From Temnothorax longispinosus (lineage: Eukaryota > Arthropoda > Insecta > Hymenoptera > Formicidae), in assembly GCF_030848805.1 (NCBI RefSeq), contig NW_027269815.1, forward strand, positions 775,879 through 839,878: DNA of 64,000 nucleotides, in the 5' to 3' direction. This document shows positions 1 to 11,666 of the stretch, one piece after another. The translations under genes were made by a program, and so were the position numbers. A model generated the notes under the pieces. The model was not told where the DNA came from. It saw only the letters and a program-made list of their open reading frames with translations, and did not search any database. Positions within the stretch are counted from its first letter, which is position 1. The number at the start of each line of letters is the position of its first letter.

Positions 1-870
1 TTGAATCGTCAGTGTATTCATGCTAAAAATTGTCGTGAATGATGCGAAAAATATCACTTTTTCGATGTGCACTGTTTTTTTCTGCGGCACAACCTATACA
101 GTAATATACTTTTTATCAGAATAATTCAAGTCCACCAGGTGTAGGTTAAGTGTGCGCATGCGTCAAACGAGTGAGACGGTGAGCATATTGCTTTCTCACT
201 CGTGTGATTCCACGCATAAATGGCGACCATCCAGTTGTGGCCAGACTCTTATTAGAGGGTCTCTAGCTAACTTAAGCCTGCCACGATTCGCGCTACCGCG
301 GCGCGCCGTGCAAAGACCGTAATTTGGCAAACGCTCATTAGCGCAATTTGTCTTTGGTCTTCTATAAGGTTCATTAACGGCAAGCAATACCCCTCCCTGT
401 ACGGGGAACCTTCTGGAAAATCAGAACCGATAAAAGGAACCAACGGAGCGACGATCGTGGCAGTTGTTCGCTAGAATTCCGCTTTTAGCCGTTTCGCAAA
501 GTCACCATTCTGTAATTAATAGAGTTAATAGTTGTACTAATAGATGTGTTAAAGTCTTCATTAAACGTTCAACCGAACATTCAGAGCTTAATTTCTAACG
601 ACCTTACTCCATTCCTCGCGACTTAAATTAAACTGACAAATTCAAGAACATATACTCACTTAAGTAACGCCACTTAGTCTAAAAGAGAACAAATATTTCA
701 AAATTTTATGTACTGTTTGAGACTGTAAAAGCAATATAATGAAGCACTCTAATGAGAGGACGGCTTGAGGTTAAGAAATATGTCAATCGACTTCATACTT
801 GAAGTATACGATATTAGAGTATAATACGTATCCTTATATAGATTTTTAACTCTGCTTACCGCTTAATGTG
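1..870. other. Non-coding AT-rich stretch, no supported gene
   Basis: Short open frames occur here (for example 196-387 on the minus strand), but I see no domain, no splice signals that chain them and no good start context. The block at about 180-440 is more GC-rich than its surroundings and may be old repeat debris. I recognise nothing in it. Confidence 0.5.
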
Positions 871-878
871 CTATCTGT

Positions 879-1833
879 GGTAAACATTCCGTTTAGGGGA
901 CCCACCTCCGATGGCCTTGATTTTGACATATGTTGTCAAGGTCACCCTCCTGAATGACCTTCAGAAGGTTTTAGTCGGGGGTCGCTTTTGATTAAAAAGT
1001 TATAAACAAAAAAAGTTCGGAAAATATAGCAGCTATTTTGAGTATTGGAAGGCATAAATGACTAATAAATATGTCGAAATAATTCACGCATACACTTTTC
1101 ACGCGAACCCAGGTTCACCCCCACCCCCCGTTTTTGTAGATTAGTGACGCGCTTTAAACAGTTAAATACTTTTAAATCGCGTCATCTAATCTACATAGGT
1201 TAGATGACGCTCTTTAAAAGTATTTAACTGTTTAAAGCGCGTCATCTAACCTATGTAGGTTAGATGACGCGCTTTAACAGTATTTAATTGTTTAAAACGC
1301 GTTACTAATCTATATAGGTTAGATGACGCGCTTTAACAGTATTTAATTGTTTAAAGCGCGTCAACTAACCCATGCGTAAACTATTTCAGGGCTACCGCAC
1401 CTCCCCCGAAAGCAGGGGGGGTGTAGGTGAACCTCGGTTTGCGTGAAAAGTGTATGCGTGAACTACTTCAGGGCTACCGCACCTCCCCTGAAAGCAGGGG
1501 GGGGTGTGGGTAAACCTCGGTTCGCGTGAAAAGTGTATGATGCGTGAACTATTTCGGGGCTACCGCACCTCCCCCGAAAGCAGGGGGGTGTGGGTGAACC
1601 TCGGTTCGGGTGAAAAGTGTATACGTGAACTATTTCGACATATATATTAGTCATTTATGCCTTCCAATACTCAAAATAGCTGCTATATTTTCCAAACTTT
1701 TTTTGTTAATAACTTTTTAATAAAAAGCGACCCCCGACTAAAACCTTCTGAAGGTCACTCAGGAGGGTGACCTTGACAACATATGTCAAGGTCAAGGCCA
1801 TCGGAGGTGGGTCCCCTAAACGGGATGTTTACC
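879..1833. mobile_element. Foldback MITE, GGTAAA ends, 8-bp TSD (family member 1)
   Basis: The ends are inverted repeats of about 230 bp. The left arm starts GGTAAACATTCCGTTTAGGG and the right arm, reverse-complemented, starts GGTAAACATCCCGTTTAGGG. The element is flanked by identical octamers CTATCTGT at 871-878 and 1834-1841, a clean 8-bp target-site duplication. The middle carries two kinds of internal repeat: about 60-bp palindromic units containing GATGACGCGCTTTAA (1138-1375) and three tandem copies of an about 83-bp unit with GGGCTACCGCACCTCC (1375-1640). There is no transposase, so it is non-autonomous. An 8-bp TSD fits hAT, P or related superfamilies, but the GGTAAA terminus is not the usual CAG of hAT. 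The open frame at 1463-1654 is an accident of the repeats. Confidence 0.85.
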
Positions 1834-1974
1834 CTATCTGTAAATATTTGATATAAATACATAATACGATCACAGATTTTTTAATCTCGCGTAATGCTAC
1901 AGTTTTTTAGTTTATTATTGTTTTACAATCTCAAACATATACATATATATGAACTTTCGTATTTTATTTTCAAA

Positions 1975-2778
1975 CGGGACCGTGTCCGATCGTTACCGTG
2001 TCCGATCGGCACCGTGTGCAATCGTTACCGTGTCCGATCGACACCGTGTGCAATTGTTACCGTGTGTAATCGTTACCGTGTCCGATCGACACCGTGTGCA
2101 ATTGTTACCGTGTGCAATCGACACCGTGTCCGATCGTTACCGTGTCCGATCGGCACCGTGTGCAATCGTTACCGTGTCCGATCGGCACCGTGTGCAATTG
2201 TTACCGTGTCTGATCGGCACCGTGTGCAATCGTTACCATGTCCCATCGGCACCGTGTGCAATCGGCACCGTGTGCAATCGTTACCGTGTCCGATCGGCAC
2301 CGTGTGCAATCGTTACCGTGTGCAATCGGCACCGTGTGCAATCCTTATCGTGTCCGATCGACACCGTGTGCAATCGTTACCGTGTCCGATCGGCAACGTG
2401 TGCAATCGACACCGTGTCCGATCGACACCGTGTGCAATCGTTACCGCGTGCAATCGGCACCGTGTGCAATCGTTACCGTGTCCGATCGGCACCGTGTGCA
2501 ATCAACACCGTGTCCGATCGGCACCGTGTGCAATCGTTACCGTGTGCAATCGGCACGGTGTGCAATTGTTACCGTGTCCGATCGGCACCGTGTGCAATCG
2601 ACACCGTGTCCGAATGCAACTAAATGTGTCCGATTGACACCGTGTCCGATCGACACCGTGTCCGATCGGCACCGTGTCCGATCTACACCGTGTCCGATCG
2701 TTACCGTGTCCGATCGGGAATGTGTCCAATCGGGAAATATTGTCGTATCCGATTTATAATGTGCGCAATCGGGACAAT
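1975..2778. repeat. 16-bp minisatellite (CGATCG-rich)
   Basis: About 50 units of a 16-bp motif alternate between the forms CGATCGTTACCGTGTC and CAATCGGCACCGTGTG. Variation is concentrated at two or three positions (C/A, TT/GC, CC/GC). Because 16 is not a multiple of 3 and the unit lacks stops, long overlapping open frames appear in several frames on both strands (1894-2902). These are repeat artefacts, not proteins. Confidence 0.95.
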
Positions 2779-4811
2779 CCCTCGCCACGCCGTACGCCTA
2801 TTGTTCAAATTTTCGTTACACTTTTCGTGTCGCGAAATTCGTGATTTCGTGTCGCGAATCAAACTCACCACCGTGCCTAAAGAAGTTTCACTTCAAAAAT
2901 AACGAAACTAATCTTTCTCTTGTACGATTTCAAATATTTCTAAGTACGTATCGCGTAAAGAATTCTATATGAAAAGACACGAAGTGACTTTTACAAGATT
3001 CTGGATGGGAAAGACCTCGCTCGGTCTTTCGGGCACATATTTATACCCTGTTACTCTGGTTCATCCCTACTCGGGTTCGTACAACCAATCAGCGTTCTGG
3101 TCGGTTGCGCTACTCTCACTCTCTTTCCAACATGTAGCTGTTTTTTTCTTTCCTTTCAACGGCCAATTCTCTGCTTCGTACACGATGTAACATGATACGT
3201 CTCAAATTTCAATGCTATGCCGACTTTAATTAACTGAATGTTTTCTTTCAGAAACTTGCAATACATGTTTGAATATTCTTTATCTTTTCTTGAATATAAA
3301 ATATAATATAATATTCTGGAATCCCGTTAACAATAAATCATGATGCATGTACTATAGCTATGCGCAATATTATTCTTTCACACACACATTATACATAACT
3401 TTGCGGTGTTCCCTGCTCATTATTAATATTTTTTTCTGTTTCAGGTACGTTTTCCACGCATCAGGACTACATAGGATTCCACAGGTAAGTATAATTAGGT
3501 AAATTATAATCAAATATTACTTATATAACGCAAATTAATCGATATTTTTCAGGATTCGAGATGAAATCTCGTTTAAACGCACTTAGCATCCACAAAGTGA
3601 CTCCAATATGCTTCAAAAAACTTGAACTGAATGAATCTGTCGTTGAAACGACCTATATACACACGTATAGCAAGTTGATGTAACTGACCTACATTTTTGA
3701 AATTCTTCCTACGCAATGTTTATGCACATTTGACGCTATAAGTACTTTAGTTATGTTCAATGAAAATAATTTATGTAATCAAACTTGCGTATTTATCGAT
3801 ATTTTAGATTTTCAATAAACAAAATGAAAACTTTAAATATTGATTATTTCTTTATGCAACCAAGCTTATTAGATTTCTTTTACTTTAAATAACATGACTC
3901 TACCGTTTAAAATCATCAAAAGTTAATATTATGCAAAATTGCAAAAATTGTTCAAAACTATGAATTCTTTAAATAATCAAATAATTTGTGAATAAACATT
4001 ATGGGAGTTCTTAGAGTATTTTCCTGAACAAGAATCTATCGCGATATTTCACGATTTCTTAATAGTTAAGAATTTTACTGAACAAAGTAAAACAATTTCA
4101 CAATTTTGAAAAACCCTTGGACTTTATCATATGGTATTTGTTAAATAAACACACTGAACACGTACATATCATAAAATATGCGCAAAGTCAATTAAATTAA
4201 CTTTTGACCTGAGAAGGTCATTTTGCAATCCATCGTCAAATTGAACAAATTGACTTTATAGAATCTCTCTATAGGCACACACAATCATTCTCATATGGTC
4301 ATATCACTTATTTATTCATAAATGACGAAGTTCATATAAAAGTATCAAAATTATAAAAATCTGCATTATTGATATTAATCGCTTAAAAACTATGTGGCTC
4401 GCTTTCTTATATCTAAATGAAAAATTTAAGGCCATTCAAGTCTCGCTCGGACACGTAATCGCAAAGTTGGCTATAACAAGTCAAATGTTTAAACAAAGCA
4501 AAAATCATTAAATAAACCATATGGGCGTATAATTCGAGTTCTACTGAACATAGCTACGCTATTTAATTCGCGCTCAGATCGTTAACACAAAAGTTGATCA
4601 AAATAACTAAAATTTTTTAAAAATTTGTAATGTGGGTAATTTTAAAATAATATGCATATGGGCACGTTTAGTAGGCTCACCTGAATACATTTTCATCGTT
4701 GAAACTATGAATATATCTTTATTTAAGCAATTAATTAAGCTGTTAACAGCAGAATCTTGATTCAGTCTATGAATCTTCAAATAATCAATGAAAATATTTT
4801 CTCTACGTTAT
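2779..4811. other. Non-coding stretch; weak spliced-transcript signals only
   Basis: No protein family is visible. A short segment at about 3445-3484 is bounded by a polypyrimidine tract plus CAG on the left and a CAG/GTAAGT donor on the right. A further CAG acceptor lies near 3550 and an AATAAA-like signal near 3815. This could be part of a plus-strand non-coding transcript or UTR, but it is weak. The frame at 2969-3190 has no recognisable content. Confidence 0.3.
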
Positions 4812-5312
4812 TTTGGGTGCTTTCCAATTGCTTAACACATCTTAACACAAACGTACACAGGAAGGCACAAAGTGTAGCGATGTGCACGACTCAATTGGAA
4901 CAAAATGTGTACTAATGTGTACGCTGTGCACGGTTTCGGGTAGAGTTAGGGATTATTTTTCAATACCGTATCCATGCCTTGGTATTTTTTAATCCGTGGT
5001 GGTGAGAAAAAGTGCGTTTCCATCTGCGTATATTTCACCATTTTTAAAGAAAAACAATTAAAATTTGCGTAGCATATTTGTACAGTTTGTATTAAACATA
5101 TTTGTGTAAAAATAATATTTCAATATTCTTGACAGGGATAACAAAAAAAAAGAGAAGGTATTTTAGATTTTATTTATTTTCTTTAATGTTACGTATTTGT
5201 GTATAACTATAATATATTAATAATTACTTATAAGATTTTGTAGCAAAACCTACCTACTATTATATTTAATTATTTGTTTCACAGGTATAATATTAAAAAT
5301 AACACATACAAT

Positions 5313-6657
5313 ATGTCACAACAGATAGAAATAGAAAACGAAATAATAGCGATTGCTGCAGATCTGTCGTCCAGCTCTACTAATACCAGTTCAAGTTCAA
5401 ATATTTTCGACGACAGCATTAGTGAGATAATGAACTCCACTAACGAATCTGGTGCATCTTCTTCAAGCGAAGAAGCTGAAGATGAAATACTGTTTCCATT
5501 ATATCAACTTCTTATACAGGGAAGGAGACGTAGCAAAGTTCAAGGCTTCCTCGATACTGTCCACTTATATAGTGATACTGTATTTAAGGAACACTTTAGA
5601 TTACAGCGACGTACAGCATATCTTCAAATAGGTATATCAAATATTGTGTATTATTTACATTTCTTAAAAATACGTATTATTTATATTTTTTAATAATATG
5701 TGTGCTATATTTATTTTTATATTTGCAGACATGTTGCAGCAGAGCGATTTTATCCCATCTCATTCTTTTGGTATGCGTAAAATATCTGCTGAGTGGAGTT
5801 TCCTTATATTTCTTTGGTATGTCGCAAATACTGAGCCATTGCGAACTTTGGGAGATAGATTCGATGTATCTATATCTTCAATTTTTCGTGTAATACGTCG
5901 TGTTGTGGAATGGCTATTGTCAAGACTGGACGAAGAGATAAAGTGGCCAGATGGAAATGACGCCATCCTTGTAACATCGCAAAAATTCGAGACAAAACGA
6001 GGTATAAGAAAATGTATCGGAGCAATAGACGGTACACATATCGCCATTCGACAGCCTGTTGATCACCCTAGAGACTATTGCAACCGGAAAAGGTTCTTCT
6101 CTATAGTATTACAAGGTGTTGTAGATGCAGATATGAAGTTCACGAACATTTACTGTGGAGAGCCGGGTTCGCTGCATGATGCCCGTGTTTTAAGAAGGTC
6201 ATTACTTTATGATACTGCTCAAAATAACATGGAAACTATTTTCCCTAATAAAACGTGTATAATAGGAGATTCAGCCTACCCATTGCTACCGTGGCTCGTA
6301 CCACCATTCAGAGATAACGGTCATTTAACAGCACAACAGTCTGAATTCAATTTCTTGCACTCTTCGACACGGATGGCAGTAGAGAGAGCGTTTGGCTACT
6401 TGAAAGGACGTTTCCGTCGTTTAAGATTTTTAGAATTACTTGATATTCAATTCATCCCAAAATTAATAACAGCCGTTTGTATTATGCATAACATTGCTAT
6501 AAAAGAATATGATGAGAACGAATTCTTTGCTGATGACATTAATGTAGATAATGCCGCGGACGACAATTACGAAATTAATAATTTACATGTTAATAGAAAT
6601 AGGAACGAAATGATAGATCGAAGAATGCAGATGTTTCGCGAGCTGTTTCCAGAATAG
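5313..6657 (+). CDS. Harbinger transposase (HARBI1-like, DDE_Tnp_4), two exons
   Basis: I read exons 5313-5631 and 5729-6657 with a 97-bp GT..AG intron (donor AATAG/GTATAT, acceptor TTTGCAG/ACATG), giving about 415 residues, close to the size of HARBI1-type transposases. The ATG at 5313 is chosen because an acceptor-like CAG at 5284 lies just upstream and the codon for the longer frame at 5274 is not ATG. The first about 85 residues are Ser/Glu/Asp-rich and low complexity. The catalytic core is clear: GAIDGTHI (first Asp), SLHDARV, GDSAYPLLPWLVPPF (second Asp), and ERAFGYLKGRFRRL (catalytic Glu), followed by CIMHN. All three acidic residues are present and the frame is uninterrupted, so the enzyme could be active. 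In this family it cuts and pastes the element with the help of the neighbouring Myb-like protein. Confidence 0.92.
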
Positions 6658-7045
6658 TTAAAAGTTTTGCATATATTATAATTTTTCTGTTTACTTAACT
6701 TGAAATAAGACTAAGAAAAAATACAAATTTGTATACTTTGATAAACATGGTATTTTTATTTATTCCTACCACAGCCTTTACAAACATCTCTACATAAAAT
6801 TAAATATTTTGATATCTGAAAGAACTTTAGATTATGTCTAATGACTTACACTTCTGCAACATTAATTTATTACATTTATTGTAATAATTGATATGGTAAA
6901 CTTTCAATATTTATATTAATCAAATTATATAATGTTAATCTATATTAGAATATATTTGGATTGTATCACTTATAAGGTACAATAAAATACAATAAAAGAA
7001 AATAAAAAATACACGCGACTATCACTCTTCAGTCTTCATATGAAT
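6658..7045. other. Intergenic spacer between convergent Harbinger genes
   Basis: This is AT-rich sequence between the transposase stop and the stop of the convergent Myb-like gene. It contains possible polyadenylation signals for both strands (AATAAA-like motifs near 6980-7005). No open frame or repeat is seen. Confidence 0.5.
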
Positions 7046-9732
7046 TCAGTCTTCATCTGTGTCAGTCTTCAATCTCTTATTACGAGTTTCCAATAGCTCT
7101 TTAAGCAACCGACATTTCTCTTTTTCAATCTTTAATTTGTCTCGGTGCCATTCTGCTGCTTCCTCCTGCTTACGTTCAGCACTGTTTTGTTTTATATCTA
7201 ACTGTCTTTCTTTTAATGCTATCAATTTCTTTTTCATCTGTACTTCTTCTGCTTTTCTTTTCTCGTAAGCTTCCTGTTTTTCTTTTTTCATTTTATCTCT
7301 ATCTGCTACATTGTTTAAATGCTGTAACCACTGTTTTTCCAGTTCCATTTTACTTGCCGCTGTTCTGCTCCCTGAGCCATGTTGAGGGCGTTTGCTCTTT
7401 TGTGTGTTGCTTACGGACGTGGGACATACAGTTGTTTCTGTGTTTGACGATGCTACTTTGTTGAGAGCTTGCTTATTTTTATTCAATCCACGTGAATTTG
7501 CAGGATCTTCATAAATTCGTTTTTTAGCACTGTTGGTATTTCCAGTGCTTGATGTGGGACATATAGTTGTTTCTGTGTTTGACGATGCTACTTTTCCGAG
7601 AGCTTGCTTATTTTTATTCAATCCACGTGATTTTGATAGATCTTCATAAATTCGTTTCTTAGCACTGTTGATATTTCCAGTGCTTGATGTGTTCGGTGAT
7701 GAAGAAATTGATGTATCATCTTGCGCCACAAATGTTGATTTCGATTTCGGATTCTTCTTAGCGAAGGTTGATGATATCGTACTTTGACCTTGTACTGTCC
7801 TCCGATCACCAAGAATATTTTCCATATGGTCGAAAAATTTAAATGTCATGGCACCAGTACCAGTTCTTTTACTGTTATCAATACAGTCTTTATATTTTCG
7901 TGTAAGCGTATTAAATTTCCATCTCACTTGTTCTCCGGAAAACTACAATTTCAAAATATAAAATTAACAAAGATACGTATGTATTTAAGATATCCTGTCA
8001 TTTGCCCAGGGTACATCTTTCATTGCACATGCATATCTGTTTTCTATTTCATATCTCGGTGTATAATATATATTGCCCTGTCTAGACCAGAGAATGATCC
8101 TACTTGTGGCTCATCTTAGGATGCATTCCGTTTCACGCATAATGCATCATTTATCCATGTTTAACATTCGGTGAACAACAAGGATAAAATGATGCATTAT
8201 GCACATCGTGCGTGAAACGAAATGTACTCCTAGTGAGTAGTGTACACTACTCACTAGACTAAGCCACGAGTAGGATCATTTTCTGGTCTAGACAGGGCTT
8301 AAGCATGCACTTTCAAATGTGAGGCATGAAATAAATAAAACAGATATCGAAAAATATGTGTAATTTAGAGCAATTTACCCTTGGCAAGTGACAAAATCAA
8401 TGCTTAGAGGTGCATAAGGTAAAATTTATAATATTACATTTCCATACAAATTAAATGCCCAAAGCCATCACATTCATGTGAAGACGACTGGAAAGACATT
8501 TTTGCAGCAATGTATATTATATACAATATAGAGGCCGAGGATCTCTAATATTAGTTTTTAATAGTACCTTATAACCGAGCTCTGAAAGTTCATCAGCTAT
8601 TGATACCCATACTTTTCCTCTCTTAACAGGATGATCAAGATCTTCCTTCTTTGCTTCATAACAGGTAAGTAATGCTAGCGTGCTGCTGTCTGTCCACATA
8701 GCAACTGCAATGGCAAAACAGTTTATATATATATAATAAAAAAGAAAAAAGTTATTACAACTAATTTATTGAGACAAATTCTGGACCTGACATAGAAAAT
8801 AATTTACTCTTCACAGATTTGCACATATAATCTGATCACTCATATATATATATATATTCCTTTTCAATATGTCACATTATTTGCGCAAAACAACCTTTAT
8901 TAAGCAAATCTCTGAAGCAGCCAGGAAACGAATCTCATAAATATAATAAATAAAATAGAAATAATTTACCATTCTTGTTAGGTTTTTTAGGTGGAGTATG
9001 TTTCAATTGAGAGGTATACGGTTCTTGTCCCACATTAATATTATCTACGTTCATGTTATAATCAATTTCATTGGAAGTTTCTTCATTATCATCATCATCA
9101 CTTAAACAATAAATCATCCTGCTGCTGTCTGTCCACATAGCAACTGCAATGGCAAAACAGTTTATATATTGTATAAATATAATAATAAATAGGTTCACAA
9201 GATTAAAAATCAAATCGAAGAAACATAGAGCATCGAGCCATAACAAGGTGTTGGTGATCATATATTCTATACTTAAGTACAGAAGTAACGAATTATAATG
9301 TACATACTGTACATATACATATATTCCAACTTAATAGACTGCTCGCCGCAAATTTGTCGGACTTAAAACACCGCTATCTTGGAACATTAATACCCTTCCC
9401 TCCCCGAAATTAAATCGACACGATTTAATTGTTTAAAAAACTGAAAAGTAAAATATGGGCATGAATTGAGGTAATATTTTTCGCAATAAATTCTTTAGTT
9501 TTTTAAACAATTAAATCATGTCGATTTAATTCCGGGGAGGAAAGGGTATTAATGTTCCAAGATAGTTGTGTTTTAAATCCGACAAATATGCGGCGCGCAG
9601 TCTATTATGTCAGAATATATGTATATGAACAGTATGTACATACATTATAATTCGTTACTTCTTTACTTAAGTATAGAATATATGAACATCAACACCTTGT
9701 TATGGCTCGATGCTCTATGTTTCTTCGATTGG

Positions 9733-9788
<56 letters not shown>

Positions 9789-10229
9789 TATTCACAGATT
9801 TTCAAATATTATCTGATCACAGATATATATATATATATATATATATCTGTGATCAGATTATACTTGCAAATCTCTGAAGCAGACAGGAAACGAATCTCAT
9901 GAGTATAATAAATAAAATAGAAATAATTTACCATTCTTGTTAGGCTTTTTAGGTGGAGACAGTGGAGTATGTTTTAATTGAGAGGTAGACGGGTTTTGTT
10001 CCACATTAATATCATTTACGTTCATGCTATAATCATTTTCATTGGAAGTTTCTTCATTATTATCATCACTTAAACAATAAATCATTCCTTCATTCGAATA
10101 AATAGTTTTTCCATCAAAGCATTCATGTTGATACATTTCTTCTCCATTCGGCAAAAGTGAAAAACATGCTGCACACACAAAACTCGTGCAATCAGTCTGT
10201 AAACAATTCAAAACAAAATTATTATTAAT

Positions 10230-10261
<32 letters not shown>

Positions 10262-10594
10262 GCACGCACGCATGTACATACACACGCACGCACGCTAGAA
10301 CGCACGCACACACTCATGCACATATATATGCATTTTAATATTTATTATCAATCAGCAATTATATATCAGCAATTATATATCAATATATCATTGTAGTATT
10401 ATATAAATAAAAGTTGAACCAGCAATAATATATCTAACCTGCAAATATTAAAAAAAAAACAGAATATTGAATTTATTTTATAGAATATAATAAAAAAATT
10501 TGCAACAAACATTTATTATTGTGATATATGATAATTTAAATACGATAATTACCTCAATAATAGTCTCGATATTTGTTTTGTTGCCTTTGTCCAT
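7046..10594 (-). CDS. Myb/SANT-like partner of the Harbinger transposase, four exons
   Basis: Minus-strand exons 10553-10594, 9932-10196, 8568-8704 and 7046-7942 join in phase at GT..AG sites to about 446 residues. Exon 1 is only 14 codons. Exon 2 holds a short Cys/His cluster (CTSFVCAAC, then YQHEC), perhaps zinc-binding, and an acidic linker. Exons 3 and 4 together encode one Myb/SANT (trihelix-like) domain: WTDSSTLALL, then KVWVSIADELSELGYK at the exon 3 end, FSGEQVRWKFNTLTRKYKDC at the exon 4 start. The intron therefore splits the domain. The C-terminal half has two near-identical about 45-residue repeats (SAKKRIYED..GLNKNKQAL) and ends in a Lys/Glu-rich coiled coil. In Harbinger elements such proteins carry the transposase to the nucleus and to the ends. 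The large intron 8705-9931 contains a duplicated exon. Confidence 0.85.
8074..8299. mobile_element. Foldback MITE inside the Myb gene intron
   Basis: The ends CCCTGTCTAGACC and GGTCTAGACAGGG are inverted, and the arms (about 90 bp, containing GATCCTACT and TGCATTATGC) pair along their length around a centre near 8185. There is no coding capacity. I cannot define the target duplication with confidence: the flanks share only TT. Confidence 0.7.
8970..9143 (-). other. Duplicated chimeric exon of the Myb-like gene, in frame
   Basis: This segment starts (minus strand) with a copy of the exon 3 acceptor and first codons (TTGCAG/TTGCTATGTGGACAG, encoding VAMWTDSS) and runs straight into a copy of the second half of exon 2 (MIYCLSDDDDNEETS to KKPNKN) ending at the same donor. 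It is 174 bp, exactly 58 codons, and keeps phase 1 on both sides, so it could be spliced in without breaking the protein. It is best explained by tandem duplication of a unit running from mid exon 2 to early exon 3. Matching flanking sequence (AAGCAG.CAGGAAACGAATCTCAT near 8913 and 9874) supports this. Whether it is used is unknown. Confidence 0.7.
9205..9735. repeat. About 530-bp imperfect palindrome in a Harbinger intron
   Basis: The left arm from about 9205 (AAATCGAAGAAACATAGAGC) is mirrored at 9716-9735, and pairing continues inward through GACTGCTCGCCGC / GCGGCGCGCAGTC to a short loop near 9460. The inner part (about 9338-9605) may be a separate foldback inserted in the outer palindrome. 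A long (TA)n tract follows at 9738-9783. Confidence 0.75.
9738..9852. repeat. (TA)n tracts flanking a short inverted repeat
   Basis: A near-pure (TA)n run at 9738-9783 and another at 9823-9847 surround a copy of ATCTGATCACAGATATAT that reads as an inverted repeat. It is low complexity, with no gene. Confidence 0.85.
10219..10320. repeat. (CA)n/(CGCA)n microsatellite
   Basis: ACACACAC passes into CGCACGCACGCA. It lies in the first intron of the Myb-like gene and creates spurious Cys/Val-rich reading on the minus strand. Confidence 0.9.
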
Positions 10595-10833
10595 TTTTGC
10601 CAGCTTTTCCGCCTTTTTAAAGTATAAACATAAGAAAACAGGCCGGCCACTCGTTTATAGCCGCCGTGGTTGGTAATTGTCACTAGAAAACACAAGTTTA
10701 CACAGCCGACTAGTAGCCTCAGGCTGAGTACGGATGTGTAGTGTTGTGTCGACTGTTACGGCAATTGGAACGCAACTTGTGTCGCGGTGTGCACGAAAGT
10801 GTCTAGGGATATTGCAATTGGAAAGCACCCTTT

Positions 10834-11339
10834 AGGGTGCGTTCAGAGAGACCCTATTAGCGCCACCTAGCGTTACTAGCTGTTCGCGGAGCTCTATGAT
10901 AGCGCTACCAAACGCTGTCATGACGTCATTACTGGTAGTGTTATATGTCACAACTGCTCGCTACCAACGCTTTTCCTTCCGAGGTAGTGCATTAATAGTG
11001 TTAGCGTTTACAGGTTCTATGAACAGCGCAATAGTGAATGGTAGTGAATTGTTGTGATTGTTTATTTGACGAAAAAGCTTTGCGTGTGCACACGTATTGT
11101 GAATATCGTATTAATTACGAAGTTACAAATATGGATTATATAGAAACATATATATATATATACAGACTTTTATTAGATATGTATATATGTACCGTTTGTA
11201 TTTTTATAAATTGTGATTTTGAATATTGAGAATATAAAATGGGCCCCTCCAACGCCCATTTCCGTGAGAACGCAACCAATATCTTTCTTTCGTCTCTCCG
11301 ATTTTTATTTACAAATAATACATTTGTAAAAATCAGTAA
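10834..11339. other. Non-coding spacer between two DNA transposons
   Basis: Just outside the Harbinger TSD the sequence begins AGGGTGCGTTCAGAG, which resembles a MITE terminus, but I could not find the matching end. The remainder is unique-looking with a short (TA)n stretch near 11147. No supported gene. Confidence 0.4.
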
Positions 11340-11450
11340 CGTTACAACCGACGCTTCTGGCATTAATTTTCAGTACCGTCAGAATAAACGTATCTGATTT
11401 TTATTACAATCAGTACCGTCCGAATAGACGCTTCTGACATTTATTTTTAT
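11340..11450. repeat. Left array of subterminal 30-bp motifs of the Mutator-like element
   Basis: Three copies of a motif close to CAGTACCGTCAGAATAGACG followed by CTTCTG occur here at about 11345, 11372 and 11411. The same motif forms a larger array at 22627-23076, on the far side of the minus-strand coding block. The shared motif delimits the element and may be where its transposase binds. Copies at the two ends lie in the same orientation. Confidence 0.7.
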
Positions 11451-11666
11451 TTTATGTTTGTATTTTTTGTATTGTTTTAATTTTAATTTTAATTTAATTT
11501 TTATTTTTATTCTAATTTTTATTTTTTTACATTTTTTTTATATTTTTATATTTTTATATTTTAATTTTTTTATTTTTTTACCCAGGTATGTTTTCGATAT
11601 TCAAATATCTTTCTAAATATTATTACAATGTACGTAACTTTCTAAATAATATTAGATCGTATGATT
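11451..11666. repeat. T-rich low-complexity tract
   Basis: Runs of T with interspersed A and G lie downstream of the Mutator-like gene's stop on its minus strand. This probably contains its 3' UTR. No open frame is supported. Confidence 0.6.

Larger units (their letters stand above)
4815..10830. mobile_element. PIF/Harbinger DNA transposon, two-gene, full length
   Basis: The ends are 17-bp perfect inverted repeats, GGGTGCTTTCCAATTGC at 4815-4831 and its complement at 10814-10830. They are flanked by TTT on both sides (4812-4814 and 10831-10833), a 3-bp TSD as expected for the superfamily although the usual target is TWA. The TTCCAATTG core recurs inside both ends (near 4892 and 10770), suggesting subterminal transposase sites. 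Inside are two convergent genes, the DDE transposase on the plus strand and a Myb/SANT-like protein on the minus strand, which is the canonical Harbinger pair. Element length is 6,016 bp. Secondary insertions (a foldback at 8074-8299 and a palindrome at 9205-9735) sit in introns of the Myb gene. Confidence 0.88.

Noticed and set aside
180..480. rRNA or tRNA remnant in the GC-richer block
   Set aside because: I could not match it to any conserved rRNA helix or to a cloverleaf.
1975..2778. Possible CRISPR-like array
   Set aside because: The units are contiguous 16-mers without unique spacers, in a eukaryotic context.
1894..2902. Long overlapping open frames on both strands, up to 247 residues
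   Set aside because: They exist only because the 16-bp minisatellite unit has no stop. The peptides are 16-residue repeats in every frame.
10834..10850. GGGTGCGTTCAGAG as the end of a further MITE
   Set aside because: No matching inverted end could be found in the next 500 bp.
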